DNA of 64,000 nt from Petunia secreta (GCA_029990175.1 JARKIP010000005.1:48721001-48785000); one strand, 5' to 3'; shown: positions 22,756-35,026, counted from the first letter of the stretch. The notes: a model not told the origin generated them from the sequence alone. Program-made: numbers and translations.

Positions 22756-25700
22756 TCCTCCCCTTCTTGAGAAGATTTCGTCCTCGAAATCAAGCCCTCC
22801 TCGTCCTCCGAAGTTGGACCTACAACACAAGGAACTAAGTCAGCAACATTAAAGGTGTTGGACACGTTATACTCACCAGGGAGGTCGATCACGTAGGCAT
22901 TGTTGTTGATCTTGGTCAACACTTGAAATGGACCATCCCCTCGAGGAGCCAACTTTCCTTTCCTTTGGTTCGGGAAACGTTCCTTTCGGAAGTGAACCCA
23001 AACCCAATCTCCCTTCTTTAATTCCAATTTTTTACGCCCCTTGTTTTTCTTTAAGGCAACCTTTCCATAGGCCTCCTCGAGGTTCTTCTTCACCTTTGCA
23101 TGCAATTCGATCAAGGCAGCTGCTCGTCGAGTACCGTCAAAATCAAGAACATAATCTCGAGGCAATGGGGTTAAATCAAGTGGAATCAAAGGATTAAAGC
23201 CATACACACATTCAAACGGGGTCATGTTGATCATTCTATGCACCGTTCGATTGTATGCAAACTCCATTATGGGCAAACGATCAGCCCAGTTTCCAACCAT
23301 CCCTTTGGTCATTGCCCGAAGCAACGATCCCAAGGTTCGGTTAACTACCTCGGTCTGCCCATCAGTCTGAGGATGGTGAGACGTCGAGAATAGTAGCTTG
23401 GTGCCGAGGGCACCCCACAAACACTTCCAAAAATGACTCAAGAACTTCGAGTCTCGATCACTTACAATAGTACGAGGTACACCATGCAATTTTAACACGT
23501 TAGAAACAAACAATGTAGCTACATGCTGTGCATCATCACACTTTTTGCAAGGAATAAAGTGAGCCATTTTTGAAAAACGGTCAACCACAACGAAGATGCT
23601 ATCATGTCCTCCTCCCGACCTCGGTAACCCCAAGACAAAGTCCATGGATATATCAACCCAAGGTCGATCAGGCACAGGCAACGGGGTGTACAAACCATGA
23701 GGGTTGGACTTCGATTTTGCTTTCTTGCAAACGAGACAAGCGTTGCAAAGCTTTTCCACATCTCGTCGCATTTTGGGCCAATGGAACTGCTCGGTCAAGA
23801 TACCAAGAGTTTTATCGACACCGAAGTGTCCCATCAGTCCACCTGAGTGAGCTTCTCGAACCAAGAGCTCTCTCCACGATGACACGGGCACACAAACCCT
23901 CCCACTCTTGAAGAGGTAGCCATCATGCCATTGATATTTCTCAACCTTTCGGCCACTCAAGATTGCGTCTCGAACACATTTCAGCTTGGGATCGTTCTCG
24001 TACATCGACTTGATGCTTTCGAATCCCATGAGCCTAGAGGCGAGAGTGGTCGCTAAGGCAAATTTCCTTGATAGCGCATCGGCCACAACATTATCTTTAC
24101 CCTTTTTGTAATGAATTACATAGGGAAAGCTTTCAATAAATTCAACTCACTTGGCATGTCTTCGATTCAATTTCTCCTGACCTCGGAGATGTTTCAAAGA
24201 TTCATGATCACTCTTGATCACAAACTCTCGAGGCCACAAATAATGCTGCCAATGGGTGAGTGCTCGAACGAGGGCATACAACTCTTTGTCATACGTAGAG
24301 TAATTCAAAGTTGCACCCTTAAGCTTTTCGCTAAAGTAAGCGATCGGCTTCGATTCTTGCATCAGCACTCCTCCGATCCCAACTCCAGACGCATCACACT
24401 CGACTTCGAATGCTTTGCCGAAGTCAGGGAGTTGCAACAACGGGGCAGAACAAAGCCTCCGCTTCAACTCTTGGAAAGCCCTCTCTTGGGACTCTCCCCA
24501 CACAAATGGATGGTCTTTCTTCACCAGCTCGGTTAAAGGAGCTGCCACGGTGCTAAAGTCACGAACAAACCTTCGGTAAAAGCTAGCTAAGCCATGGAAG
24601 CTACGAACTTGTGATACCGAGGTTGGAGTTGGCCAATCTTTGATGGCTTCGACTTTTGATTCGTCGACTTCAACACCATTAGCACTGACAACAAATCCAA
24701 GAAAGACTACACGATCGACACCAAAGGCGCATTTCTTGAAGTTGGCATACAACTTCTCTTCTCGAAGCTTTTCGAGCACTTGCCTTAGGTGGTCGACATG
24801 TTCATCCACGGTTCTGCTATAAACAAGTATGTCATCGAAATAAATGACAACGAACTTGTTTATGAACGGTTTGAGCACATGGTTCATCAGTCGCATGAAT
24901 GTGCTCGGTGCATTGGATAAGCCAAAAAGCATCACCAACCATTCATAGAGACCGAATTTGGTCTTGAATGCGGTTTTCCACTCGTCTCCGGGTTTCATTC
25001 GGATCTGGTGGTAACCGGACCTGAGGTCTATCTTCGAAAAGCATGAAGAACCACTTAACTCATCTAGCATGTCATCTAATCGAGGGATAGGATGACGATA
25101 CTTTACCGTTATTTTGTTGACTGCTCGACAGTCAACACACATTCGCCATGTTCCATCCTTCTTCGGGACAAGGATAACAGGAACGGCGCAAGGACTCAAG
25201 CTCTCACGAACGAGGCCCTTGTTCAGCAATTCATCAACCTGCCGTTGGAGCTCTTTGGTGTCTTCGGGATTACACCGGTATGCAGGTTTGTTAGGGATTT
25301 GAGACCCTGGCACGAAGTCAATTTGGTGCTCGATTCCCCTCAACGGAGGTAATCCACCTGGCATTTCCTCGGGAAACATGTCCTCGAAGTCCTGCAAAAC
25401 TTTACGAACAAACAAAGGCAAAGGGTTATCATTAGAAAAATCATCATTAGAGTTTAGAAAGATACCCTTGTGCACGAGGCAAATCATCATCTGACCATGG
25501 CCGTTGCCTCGTAAGATCTCACCGGGTTGCATGATTGCACAAATTCCTTTCACTTCGATCGATGAGTTTGTCTCTTCGGGCCCCAATTTTGCTCCCATCG
25601 GAAGCTTAGCTTTGGCCGCTTCTTTCAATTCTTTCATCCGTTTATAGTCCTCGGTGACTTGTTTTGGAGACAAGGGTTTGAGCACAAAACTCTTTCCATC

Positions 25701-27587
25701 AAGCTTCACAGTGTAAGTGTTGGATCTGCCATTGTGAACAGCTGTTCGGTCATACTGCCATGGTCGACCCAATAGCAAATGACAAGCTTGCATCGGAACC
25801 ACATCGAATATCATTTCATCTTGATACTCTCCGATTTTGAACTTGATCCACACTTGTTTGACAACTCTCAATTCTCCACACTCATTCAGCCATTGTAACT
25901 TGTAAGGGTGGGGATTCTTCATCGTAGGTAATCCCATTTGTGAAACCAAAGTTTGGCTCACTACATTAGCACAACTACCGGAATCAATGATCATCGAACA
26001 CACCTTTACCCTCACTCGACATCGGGCATGAAAGAGGTTTTCTCTTTGGTTGTCCTCTTCTTCAAGAGTCATGCAGCTCAAATTCCTTCGAACCACAAGA
26101 AACATTTCCGGATGATCAGCTTCGGCAGCCTCATGATCATCATCAACTTCAGCTCGATCAGTCTCCTCGATAATTTCCTCCTCGGTGTCACTCGCTTGCT
26201 CATGGACGGTTCCATCTTCGAGCAGAAGCATAACTTTGCGAGTTGGACACTCTTTTGCCATGTGACCATAACCTTTGCATTTGTGACACTGAATATTTGA
26301 AGCACTAGGAGAGTTGAGTTGAACTTTACCTCCCACTTCTCTCGACTGGTTAACGGTCACACCTTTTTCGAAGGGTCTCTTCGAATCTCGAACAGTGTTA
26401 GCACTTGCTTGGTTTGGACTCTTCCATTCTTTACTTCGGTTCAAAGGAGTAGAAGTAGTGACTCCTCGATACCGGTTTGCCTTGTCGTCCTTCACCAATT
26501 TTTCAGCTTCGGTGGCAGCATCGAACAAATCTCCCAACGTGTGATACACGTGGAGCCTCAATTGAGATGACACATCCCTAGCCAAGCCATTTTTGAATCT
26601 GATAATGGCTTGTTCTTCTTCTTCGACCAGATCAAGGTTCAATCGAACCTTTTCGAACTCATCGTGGTACTCTTGGATAGACTTGGACCCCTGCTTTAAC
26701 TCATAGAGCTTTTGCATTTGAGTCTGCCTGTACTTGGCACTCAAATACTTAGCATCCATTGCTCTTCTCAATTGTGGCCAAGTATTGACTTCGGGATAGT
26801 CATTCCTTCGTCTATGCCTCTTGTCAGATTCCCACCACGTTGATGCATAAGCTTCGAACGAAGCAATGGCATGGGCAGCTTTTCTCTCATCGGTCATCTC
26901 ATTGGTTTCAAAGATGCGCTCCATTCTAAGCTTCCATTCAAGGTATTCATCGGGATCACTAGTTCCTTTAAAGGGTGGAATAGTGATCTTGACACTGTTC
27001 AAGTTTGAGTCTCGAACAGCTCTAGCCTGTTCGGGAAACTCATCATCTCGATCATTAGCCTCACGCTCAATATTTCTTTCAACATTTGCGCCTCGGCCTC
27101 GACCTCGGAAATTTCCACGACCTCGGTGAGCTTGCCTTCGTTGAGCGAATGGCGGCTCACGCTCATATTCGTCCTCAGGAAATTCCTCTTCATCAATCTC
27201 TTCGGTTACAGCACCAAGGTCTCTTCGGGCCTTTGGAAGTGGTAACCTCTCTCCTCGGGGAATGCCCAAGTTTTGATAAGCAGCTTGGGGATTGCCCAAG
27301 TTTTGATAAGCAGCTTGGGGATTGCCCAAGTTAAGTTCTCTTCGAATTGCTTCACTTGTCAACTGATGTTGTCGTACAAGCTCAGCATACAGCTCAGGTT
27401 TCATCGGAGTGGATTGGCTAGTTCCAGCGCCGGACCCATTCATGGCCACGGACGCGTTTCCCTGCTCGAGGTTAGCTACTCAAGCACTCACTCCTCTTAC
27501 TTCGGCACTGATGCCTTGCATCGCAGCCATGAGATCGGCTAACGACAACTCGGGCTTCTCAATGCCTTGGCCATCGTTTCCAGCCAT
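22533..27587 (-). pseudogene. gag-pol polyprotein of element E, two nonsense codons
   Basis: One frame of about 1,685 codons from ATG 27585-27587, interrupted by TGA at 27480-27482 (gag codon 36) and TGA at 24147-24149. Long open parts run 27449-24147 and 24086-22533. Domains in order: gag with a duplicated 10-residue [10 protein letters not shown] repeat (about 27263-27325) and STWWES; zinc knuckle C-x2-C-x4-H-x4-C (26247-26288); protease DSGS (Asp at 25983-25985); RT with YFDD (24831-24842); RNase H CDASG (24393-24395); integrase HHCC (23727-23849) and D-D-35-E with Asp 23640-23642, Asp 23457-23459 and Glu 23349-23351. All these catalytic residues are intact. Near the RT site, MLFG replaces the MPFG of A and F. 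There is no classical chromodomain; a tail with RPMTRSQAK runs through the PPT into the 3' LTR, as known for CRM elements. Confidence 0.95.
22756..22768 (-). other. Polypurine tract of element E
   Basis: The reverse complement reads AAGAAGGGGAGGA, identical to that of element A, and is translated inside pol as part of SSQEGED. Confidence 0.9.
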
Positions 27588-28794
27588 GGTACCTGCACAA
27601 GTCAAAGATCAAACAAATGTTAGGGTTAGAAATCACCTCACACACTCCCTCACCTTTGATGGGTGGCACTCGGGTCCACTCAATTTATGGGTTTGGTTTT
27701 TGATCACTCAAGGACTTGTAACAGTGGCTCGTCTGATTGATCGGTCCTCTAAGATCCTTCAAGTTCGACAATAGTCACTGCCTCTTCGGGAAGAGTGAAG
27801 TGATGTTCGACTCGATGGAACGGACGCTTTTTAACTGAGCTCGGGGAGTCAAAAGAATTTCTACAAAAGTTTGGACTTCGGTCACCCCTTCGCACGAATT
27901 CCTATCAGCTTAAAAGAGTTAGTACGACCTCGAGTAGGACAATTACTCAAAGATCCACCAACTAGAATTTGACACGAAAGAAAAATGAGAACCTAGGAGA
28001 ATCTACCCTTTGATTCCCTTTTGGAATCTTTTTCGATCACACCCACTCCTGTCCGTACAAGAGTGGTCCCTCCTTGGTACGGATAGGGTTTTACCTTATC
28101 CACTTTCCCTTTTCAGCCGAGAATTTTCACCTGGGGTTTTGATGTTTAAAGTTTTACCCCTTTCTTCTTCAATGGAACAGTGACCCTTGCTCCGACGTAC
28201 GGACACAACAACTTCGGTTCACTGACCACGAAACTCAACAGATCTGAGTTGCTCTTTCGACTCCAGTTCCAGACAACAACGGAGGAAATCAAACGAAGTT
28301 CTTCGAGCTAAGAACCAGCTCGTTCGAGTCGTACACTGTTACGATTTTGTAACAAGTTTCCCGCGTACGGACTTCGATTTAAACTCAGAACCTTCGATTT
28401 TTAAGCAACAAACAAACCCAAATCACTCAAGAACCACCAATCTTCACCGGTTTCTTCCAAACACAGTGGGGTTCGAGTTTTCAGTCACCATTAAAGCTCA
28501 AAACAGTCCAAAAATTCACCAAGAAACCCTAGTCACAAAATTGGTACGTCGGGTACTCGTTGGATTCAGAACTCGATGGTGAACAAGAATCAATGGTTGT
28601 TTTCCCAAACAACCAACAATCAAACACAATTTTTGAATTTTATTCTTTTAACACTTTTTTTTTTTTATAAAAATAACAACACCAACAGTAACAAAATCAA
28701 ATCAAGAACACGAAACGGAAAACAGAGACACAAACGCACGAACTTAAAGATAACGTGAACAGGATTTGGGGTTGTAGAAACAAGCCCAAACCGT
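27588..28794 (-). other. Untranslated leader of element E
   Basis: About 1.2 kb between PBS and gag. No credible gene. In element orientation it ends with CTAACCCTAAC, a T-rich stretch and TTGTGCAG|GTACC just before ATG 27587. This resembles a plant 3' splice site and is shared with A and F. Confidence 0.75.
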
Positions 28795-28806
28795 GCTCTG
28801 ATACCA
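28795..28806 (-). other. PBS of element E
   Basis: GCTCTGATACCA lies three bases inside the 5' LTR boundary and matches the initiator-Met PBS. Confidence 0.9.
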
Positions 28807-28809
28807 AGA

Positions 28810-29562
28810 TGGTGCAATGCAAATCCCGAAGGGGTTGCTAGCACAAACGCGGAAGAACAATCAAGAAGATAAAAGATAGAAGCAAGACAAAACTTGCTTC
28901 TTTCGAAAGAACAGTGAGGAACCTGTCTCAAAGCTCAATCGAAAGGGATACAAGGATCACCTATACTATGCAACAATCCTCAAGAGAACATTGCCCCTTG
29001 CAAACTGAATGATCAAGAGGAATGTTCAATCGGATTAACCGAAGGCCACAAGTCCTTAAAAGCCCTCACCGGGGTTTTGCTCACGACGGAGACAAGAAGA
29101 AATGTGCTCGGCACTTTCATTCAATTCATCAATATTCAAAAACTAGGTAGCTTACAAATAAAAGGTAACAAGGTTTATATAGGAAACACTAAGGGTAAAC
29201 TAGTAAAAGGGTCACAGGCGACCAATAGAAATAAGCCACGCAGGGCTGAATTAACTTGTGTTCGGCAGACTTTGACTTCGGTAAGCCTTGGCTTCGGTTC
29301 TCGATTGTCTGCTCGAACACACTTGTTGCCTTCGGACACTCAATTGTCTTCGAGCTCATTGTCCTCGGTCACTTTGCCTTCGGGCTCAAATCTGAAGATA
29401 ATGCCTTCGATTCTTGAGCTCGGCCACTCAGCTTCGGAGCAATTGTTTTCCTTCGGCCAGGCTAAGTGAACATGCACATCGTGCAGCAGCTTGGCTTGGC
29501 TTCTTGTCATCGGTCTCCTCGGTGGATCGATCAGTTGATCAGCACGTGATCGGGCTGCATCA
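28810..29562 (-). repeat. 5' LTR of element E
   Basis: 753 bp, near-identical to 22003-22755. The 130-codon plus-strand frame in both LTRs (29077 and 22270) is antisense to the tail of pol and is not considered a gene. Confidence 0.95.
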
Positions 29563-29569
29563 GATGTCT
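29563..29569. repeat. Target site duplication of element E, right copy (GATGTCT)
   Basis: Direct continuation of the D LTR after E, matching 21996-22002. Confidence 0.85.
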
Positions 29570-29692
29570 ACACCTACATTTTATTGAAATATTTCATCTA
29601 AATTATCATTATGAGTCAGTTTAATTATTCGTGGTTCGCCTAAGTATGTAACACTTAGGTGCCATCACGGACCCGAAAATTGGGTCGTGACA
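29570..29692 (+). repeat. 5' LTR of element D, terminal part
   Basis: Continues the D LTR after E and ends GGGTCGTGACA, as the 3' LTR does at 37319. Confidence 0.9.
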
Positions 29693-29695
29693 AAT

Positions 29696-29707
29696 TGGTA
29701 TCAGAGC
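29696..29707 (+). other. PBS of element D
   Basis: TGGTATCAGAGC three bases after the LTR end. The 200-bp leader to the gag ATG at 29904 holds nothing else recognisable. Confidence 0.9.
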
Positions 29708-29903
29708 CCTAGGTTGTAAGTCGAGTCTTACGGAGTCAATGGAGCAGTGTCCGAGTAGAGTCTTGTTTATGGGTATGTTGTCGACCATACTTATAAGCGA
29801 GAGGCTGCAAAGGCATTTTAGGAAGAGTTGTTTCCCTTCATTTCATCTCTTCTCGTGCTATGATGCTTACATAGGTGCTAATCCTTTAATGTGATTATGA
29901 CAG

Positions 29904-32900
29904 ATGGTAAGAACGCGATCGTCCTCTGCTTCGGGAGCTGGTGACGCACTGATTGAGTCGGTCCGTGGGAGAGCTGTGCGTTACACACGGACTGGTGCGC
30001 GGGCACCTACTCAGCCGAGAGCGGCTACTACCAGAGCTTCTGTGGGCAGACCTCCTGCAGCCAGACAGACTCGGTGTCTTCGAAAATACCCGTCACACAT
30101 GTCCCATCGAATATGCCTTCTCTTGTGCCAGGTACAACGGTTTCTATTTCTGCAGATGTTCTATTGCGGATGATGGGCATGCTTGGATCTCAGGCCTCGC
30201 CTATGGGCGATATGCCAGTACCTTCTGCGGTACCCCAGCCAGTTACTCCAGCTATGAGTACGCCGACTCTTGAGGCTACTCCGGTGATTCCTCGGTCTAC
30301 TCCAGTTATTAGTCCTATTGCTCAGCCTTCCACTTTGGCTCCTCAGTCGGGTATTCAGTTGGGTCATTCTATTCCTGCTCTTTCTATGAGTGACGAAGAG
30401 GTAGCTCGGAGGATTGAGTCCTTTGTGAAGCTCAAGCCTCCCGAGTTCGATGGTACCCCATCTACTTGCACTGCCCAGAGGTATATTCAGAAATGTGAGA
30501 ATATATTTTCTGTATTGGGTACTAGGGACACCCTTGGGGTGAGATGTGCTTCTTTCCGTTTGTCCGGTGATGCCGAGACTTGGTGGTCTTCCTCCCTTGA
30601 CTTGGACCGAGTTCGTTGCTATGTTTATGAGTACATTTGTGCCTCAGAGTCATCTTCATGCCCAGAGACGCGAGTTTGAGTTGTTGAGACAGGGAGGCAT
30701 GTCCATGACTGCTTATGATACCAGATTTTTAGAGTTATCTCAGTATGCGCCTGCTATGGTTATGCTGGAGAGAGACAAGGTTCTTAGATTTGTTGAGGGT
30801 CTTCACCCTCGTCTTCAGGTGGCTGTTGCCTCACATATTGGCAACAAGTCTTATTATGATATGGTTGATATTGCGAGGCGTATGGAGGACATTCATGCTA
30901 GAGCAGATGCAGAGAGGGCGAGCAAGAGGGTGCGATATTCTGGTACTTCTGGTGGCCCCTCACATGGTGGCCAGAGTTTTCGTGGTCATATTCAGCCTAG
31001 GCTTCCCCAGGCCGCTGCTTTACCATCTCAGGGTAGTTCGTTGGGTGTTCAGAGCCCTCAGCCGTCTCAGAGGCGTGGGGATTCATCTCAGTCTGTTCCA
31101 ATTGTTTGTGGGAGATGCCGTCAGAGGCATTATGGGAGGTGCAGGCCCGGAGGTGGACGCGGAGGAGGCGGTAGTAAGGCTTGTTACCAGTGTGGGGATC
31201 CCAGGCACTTTGTTAGGGATTGCCCCTATGTTACTTCATCTGGACCTACCTCCGCGGGACATCAGAGTTCTGCTGTTATGGTTCGGTCTTCTCCTCAGGC
31301 AGCTAGGCCTGTCACTCAGGTTCCTCCTAGGCAGCCGGTTCAGAGAGCTCCTGGTCCTGGAGGTTCAGCTCAGCTTTTTGCTATGACACGCCAGGATGCC
31401 GAGGCATCCAATGATGTGATCACAGGTACTCTTTCTGTTTGTGGCCGCAGTGCCTTTGCCCTTATAGATCTGGGATCTACTTTCTCTTATGTGTCTCCTG
31501 GATTTTCACCTTGCTTGAGCAAGGATCTGGTTTTTATTGATGCTCCATTTATGGTGGCAACGCCTGTCGGAGATCCTATATGTGTAGATAAAAGGTATCG
31601 GGAGTGTGTGATTTCTATTTGTGGTGTTGAGTCTCTAGTAGACTTGATGTTGCTAGATATGGTGGAATTTAATGTGATCATGGGCATGGATTGGTTGGAA
31701 TCCTGTCACGCGACATTGGATTGCCATGCCAAGTCCGTGACTATAGGTGCCGAAGGTGAGCCTAAGGCTATTTGGAAGGGTTCCAGGTCTTCTCCGAGGA
31801 ACAAGATCATATCATTCATGAAGGCTCAGAAGAGGATAGCTCGCGGGTGCGGAGGGTATATTGCTTCTATTCGAGATGTTCGAGTGGAGGAGGTATCTAT
31901 TGATCGAGTACCGGTAGTATGCGAGTATCCGGAGGTCTTTCCGGATGACTTGCTGGGTTTGCCTCCTATGCGGGAGATTGAGTTCTGTATTGATATATTG
32001 CCATGTACTCAGCCTATATATATTACTCCATATCGTATGGCTCCTGCTGAGTTGAGGGAATTGAAGGAGCAAAATGAAGATTTGCTTGATAAGGGTTTCA
32101 TTAGACCTTGTGTGTCTCCTTGGGGTGCTCCGGTTCTTTTTGTAAAGAAGAAGGATGGTTCTATGAGCATGTGTATTGATTATCGGCAATTGAACAAAGT
32201 GACTATCAAGAATAGGTATCCTTTACCGCGTATAGATGATTTATTTGATCAGCTTCAGGGTGCTACTCATTTTTCCAAGATTGACTTGAGATCGGGGTAT
32301 CATCAGTTGAGGATTTGGTCTGAGGATATTTCTAAGACTCCTTTCCGTACGAGATATGGGCACTATGAGTTTCTTGTCATGTCATTTGGGCTTACAAATG
32401 CTCCGGCCGCCTTTATGAATCTTATGAATCGTGTGTTCAAGCCATATCTTGATTCTTTTGTTATTGTGTTCATTGATGACATCCTTATATATTCAAGGAG
32501 CCGAGGGGAGCATGAGCATCACTTGAAGATTATCCTTCAGACCTTGAGAGACCATGAATTGTTTGCTAAATTCTCTAAATGTGAGTTCTGGCTGGATACC
32601 GTGTCGTTCCTGGGTCACGTGGTGAGCAAGGACGGTATTGGTGTTGATCCCAAGAAAGTGGAGGCCGTTCAGAATTGGCCTAGGCCTACTTCTCCTACAG
32701 AGATTCGGAGTTTCTTAGGCTTGGCAGGTTATTATCAGCGATTCGTGGAGGGATTTTCTTCCATATCAGCACCACTGACTAAATTTACGCAGAAGAATGT
32801 TCCTTTTCTATGGTCTTAGGTGGTGTTTTGATGCAGAATGGCAAGGTGATAGCTTATGCCTCGAGACAACTGAAAGTGCATGAGAAGAACTACCCTGTCC

Positions 32901-33424
32901 ACGATCTAGAGTTATTGGCGGTGGTATTTGCATTGAAGTTGTGGAGGCATTATTTATATGGTGAGCCTTGTGAGATTTTCACTGATCATAAGAGTCTCCA
33001 GTATCTGTTCACCCAGAAGGACTTGAACGGGAGACAGCGCCGATGGTTGGAGTTGCTTAAGGATTATGACATCGCTATTTGGTATCATCTCGGGAAAGCT
33101 AATGTTGTGGCTGATGCTCTGAGAAGGAAGTCTATGGGTAGCCTGTCCTATCTTGATGTTGATATGAGACTACTAGCTCGAGAGTTGCAGGCCTTGTCCA
33201 TTAGTGGAGTGCGATTTGATGATTCTGTGCCAGACCGAGTTTTTGCTTATATAGGGACTCAGTCATCCGTAGCTTCCCAGATTAAGGAAAAGCAATTTGA
33301 TGATTCATATTTGCGTGATATTCGAGATAGAGTTTTAAGTGGGGGAGTGACCTCATTTATGATCGGAGATGATGGTGTACTGCGGCTCAACGGTCGGTGG
33401 TGTGTTCCGAATGTTGGGAGTTGA
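29904..33424 (+). pseudogene. gag-PR-RT-RNase H of element D, decayed
   Basis: Gag starts at ATG 29904 (MVRTRSSSASGAGD) and changes frame between about 30074 and 30173 and again near 30590, so the capsid is split over three frames. From 30546 to 32819 one frame is open. It has the gag C-terminus, a zinc knuckle C-x2-C-x4-H-x4-C ([14 protein letters not shown], about 31180-31225), a protease with D-L-G-S in place of D-S/T-G (Asp 31467-31469), and RT with FIDD (32475-32480). At about 32815-32825 roughly 40 codons are missing between FLWS and GGVLMQ. This removes the start of RNase H with its first catalytic Asp. The rest of RNase H ([17 protein letters not shown]) follows in another frame to 33424. 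Confidence 0.9.
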
Positions 33425-34722
33425 GGCAGCTGATATTGGCAGAGGCACACAGTTCTCGGTATTCTATTCATCCTGGTATTACGAAGATATATCAAGATCT
33501 TCGGGAGTTATATTGGTGGAAGGGAATGAAGAGAGATGTTGTTGATCATGTGTCTCGGTGCTTAAATTGTCAGCAGGTAAAGTATGAGCATAGAAGACCA
33601 GCCGGGGTGACTCAGTCCATGCCGATTCCGGAATGGAAATGGGAGCATATTACTATGGACTTTGTGGTTGGATTTCCTTTGAACTTGGGCAAGCATGATT
33701 CAGTATGGGTAGTGGTGGATCGTCTCACCAAGTCAGCTCATTTCATCCCCGTGAGGACTACTTATTCATCGGAGCGCTTAGCTCGTATCTTTATCGAGCA
33801 GATTGTGAGATTGCATGGTGCTCCAGTCTCTATTATATCAGATCGCGGTACTCAGTTCACAGCTCAGTTCTGGAGATCATTTCAGAAGGAGCTGGGTACC
33901 CGAGTGGATCTTAGCACCGCATTTCATCCTCAGACTGATGGTCAGTCCGAGAGGACCATCCAAATTCTTGAGGATATGCTGAGGGCTTCTGCTATTGACT
34001 TTGGAGGCCATTGGGACAGTTATTTGCCTTTGGCGGAATTTGCCTATAATAACAGTTTTCAGTCTTCCATCCAGATGGCTCCGTTTGAGGCATTATATGG
34101 CCGCCGATGTCGTTCTCCAGTTGGTTGGTTTGAACCTGGAGAGGTGAAGGTGTTGGGTCTGCATCTAGTTCAGCAGACCTTAGATAAGGTCCGAATCATT
34201 CAGGATCGGCTCCGCGCAGCTCAAAGTCGACAGATATCTTATGCGGATCGGAGGATGAGAGATTTGGTGTTTATGGTAGGTGACCGGGTGTTTCTTAAAG
34301 TATCGCCGATGAAGGGTGTTATGAGATTCGGGAAAAAGGGCAAGCTTAGTCCGAGGATCATTGGTCCTTTTGAGGTCTTGGAGCGCATTGGCACTGTTGC
34401 ATATAGGCTTGCTTTGCCTCCATCTCTGTCAGTTCATCCGGTATTCCACGTATCTATGCTCCGAAAGTATGTTCATGATCTATCCCATGTGATTGATATG
34501 GCTTCTGTCAAGATCGACGAGGACTTGGCTTACTTGGAGGAGCCGATTGCTATTGCGGCTAGAGAGATCCGTAAGCTAAGGTCGAAAGAGATCCCGTTGG
34601 CTAAAGTGCTATGGAAGAATCGTCCTAGCGAAGAGGCCAATTGGGAACTCGAGTCCGACATGCAGGACAAGTATCCTCGCCTTTTCGATAATTCAGGTTT
34701 GATTTCAATCTCTAAAGCCTGA
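33397..34722 (+). CDS. Integrase with chromodomain, intact open frame of element D
   Basis: 441 codons open, but without a start of its own because it once continued from RNase H; the link is broken by a frameshift near 33415. HHCC residues His18, His25, Cys55 and Cys58 (codon numbers from 33397) precede the core with Asp88, Asp149 and Glu185, spaced D-D-35-E. The C-terminal part has the [18 protein letters not shown] module. A chromodomain-like segment at codons 379-430 (34531-34686, YLEEP to YPRLF) ends close to the stop. In chromoviruses this module is thought to steer integration into heterochromatin. It is well preserved although the rest of pol is dead. Confidence 0.85.
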   Translation: MVCSECWELRQLILAEAHSSRYSIHPGITKIYQDLRELYWWKGMKRDVVDHVSRCLNCQQVKYEHRRPAGVTQSMPIPEWKWEHITMDFVVGFPLNLGKHDSVWVVVDRLTKSAHFIPVRTTYSSERLARIFIEQIVRLHGAPVSIISDRGTQFTAQFWRSFQKELGTRVDLSTAFHPQTDGQSERTIQILEDMLRASAIDFGGHWDSYLPLAEFAYNNSFQSSIQMAPFEALYGRRCRSPVGWFEPGEVKVLGLHLVQQTLDKVRIIQDRLRAAQSRQISYADRRMRDLVFMVGDRVFLKVSPMKGVMRFGKKGKLSPRIIGPFEVLERIGTVAYRLALPPSLSVHPVFHVSMLRKYVHDLSHVIDMASVKIDEDLAYLEEPIAIAAREIRKLRSKEIPLAKVLWKNRPSEEANWELESDMQDKYPRLFDNSGLISISKA

Positions 34723-34820
34723 AAGTTATGTTGTTGTTTATGATTTCGGATAGTAGCGAGAGTCCTCGAAATCCGTATAATTATTTTCGTGAAAATGTGA
34801 ATCTTACCTTAGACTCGGGC

Positions 34821-34857
34821 TCGTCCGAGGACGAACGAGAGTCTAAGTGGGGGAGAT
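34821..34857 (+). other. Hairpin and polypurine tract of element D
   Basis: TCGTCCG-AGGA-CGAACGA (34821-34838; one mismatched pair) precedes the PPT AGTGGGGGAGA (34846-34857). The same arrangement occurs in the B family at 15707, 53534 and 63221. Confidence 0.8.
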
Positions 34858-35026
34858 TGTAACGACCTCAAATAGTCGTTTCGGGAATCGGGACCTCGAT
34901 TTGCGTGTCGACAATCCCAAAAGCTCCGTAAGGTCCATTATGACATGCCTGAAAATTTTTAGCTAAAACGAACTCTGTTAGATAGGTATCGGAGAAAGAC
35001 ATCCGTTTCGGATATTCGTTAAGGCT

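Larger units (their letters stand above)
22003..29562 (-). mobile_element. Element E: young, nearly intact CRM/Galadriel-like retrotransposon
   Basis: 7560 bp on the minus strand: 5' LTR (28810-29562), PBS (28795-28806), leader, gag-pol (27587 down to 22533), PPT (22756-22768), 3' LTR (22003-22755). Both LTRs are 753 bp and differ at about seven positions by eye, roughly 1%. The frame is one polyprotein with just two nonsense codons. It is the most recent insertion visible, placed inside the 5' LTR of D. Confidence 0.95.

Noticed and set aside
24111..27774. Many plus-strand frames across element E
   Set aside because: Antisense shadows of the gag-pol on the minus strand.
28640..28675. A/T-rich run as possible poly(A) tail of a LINE or SINE
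   Set aside because: It lies in the continuous leader of E and no target duplication surrounds it.
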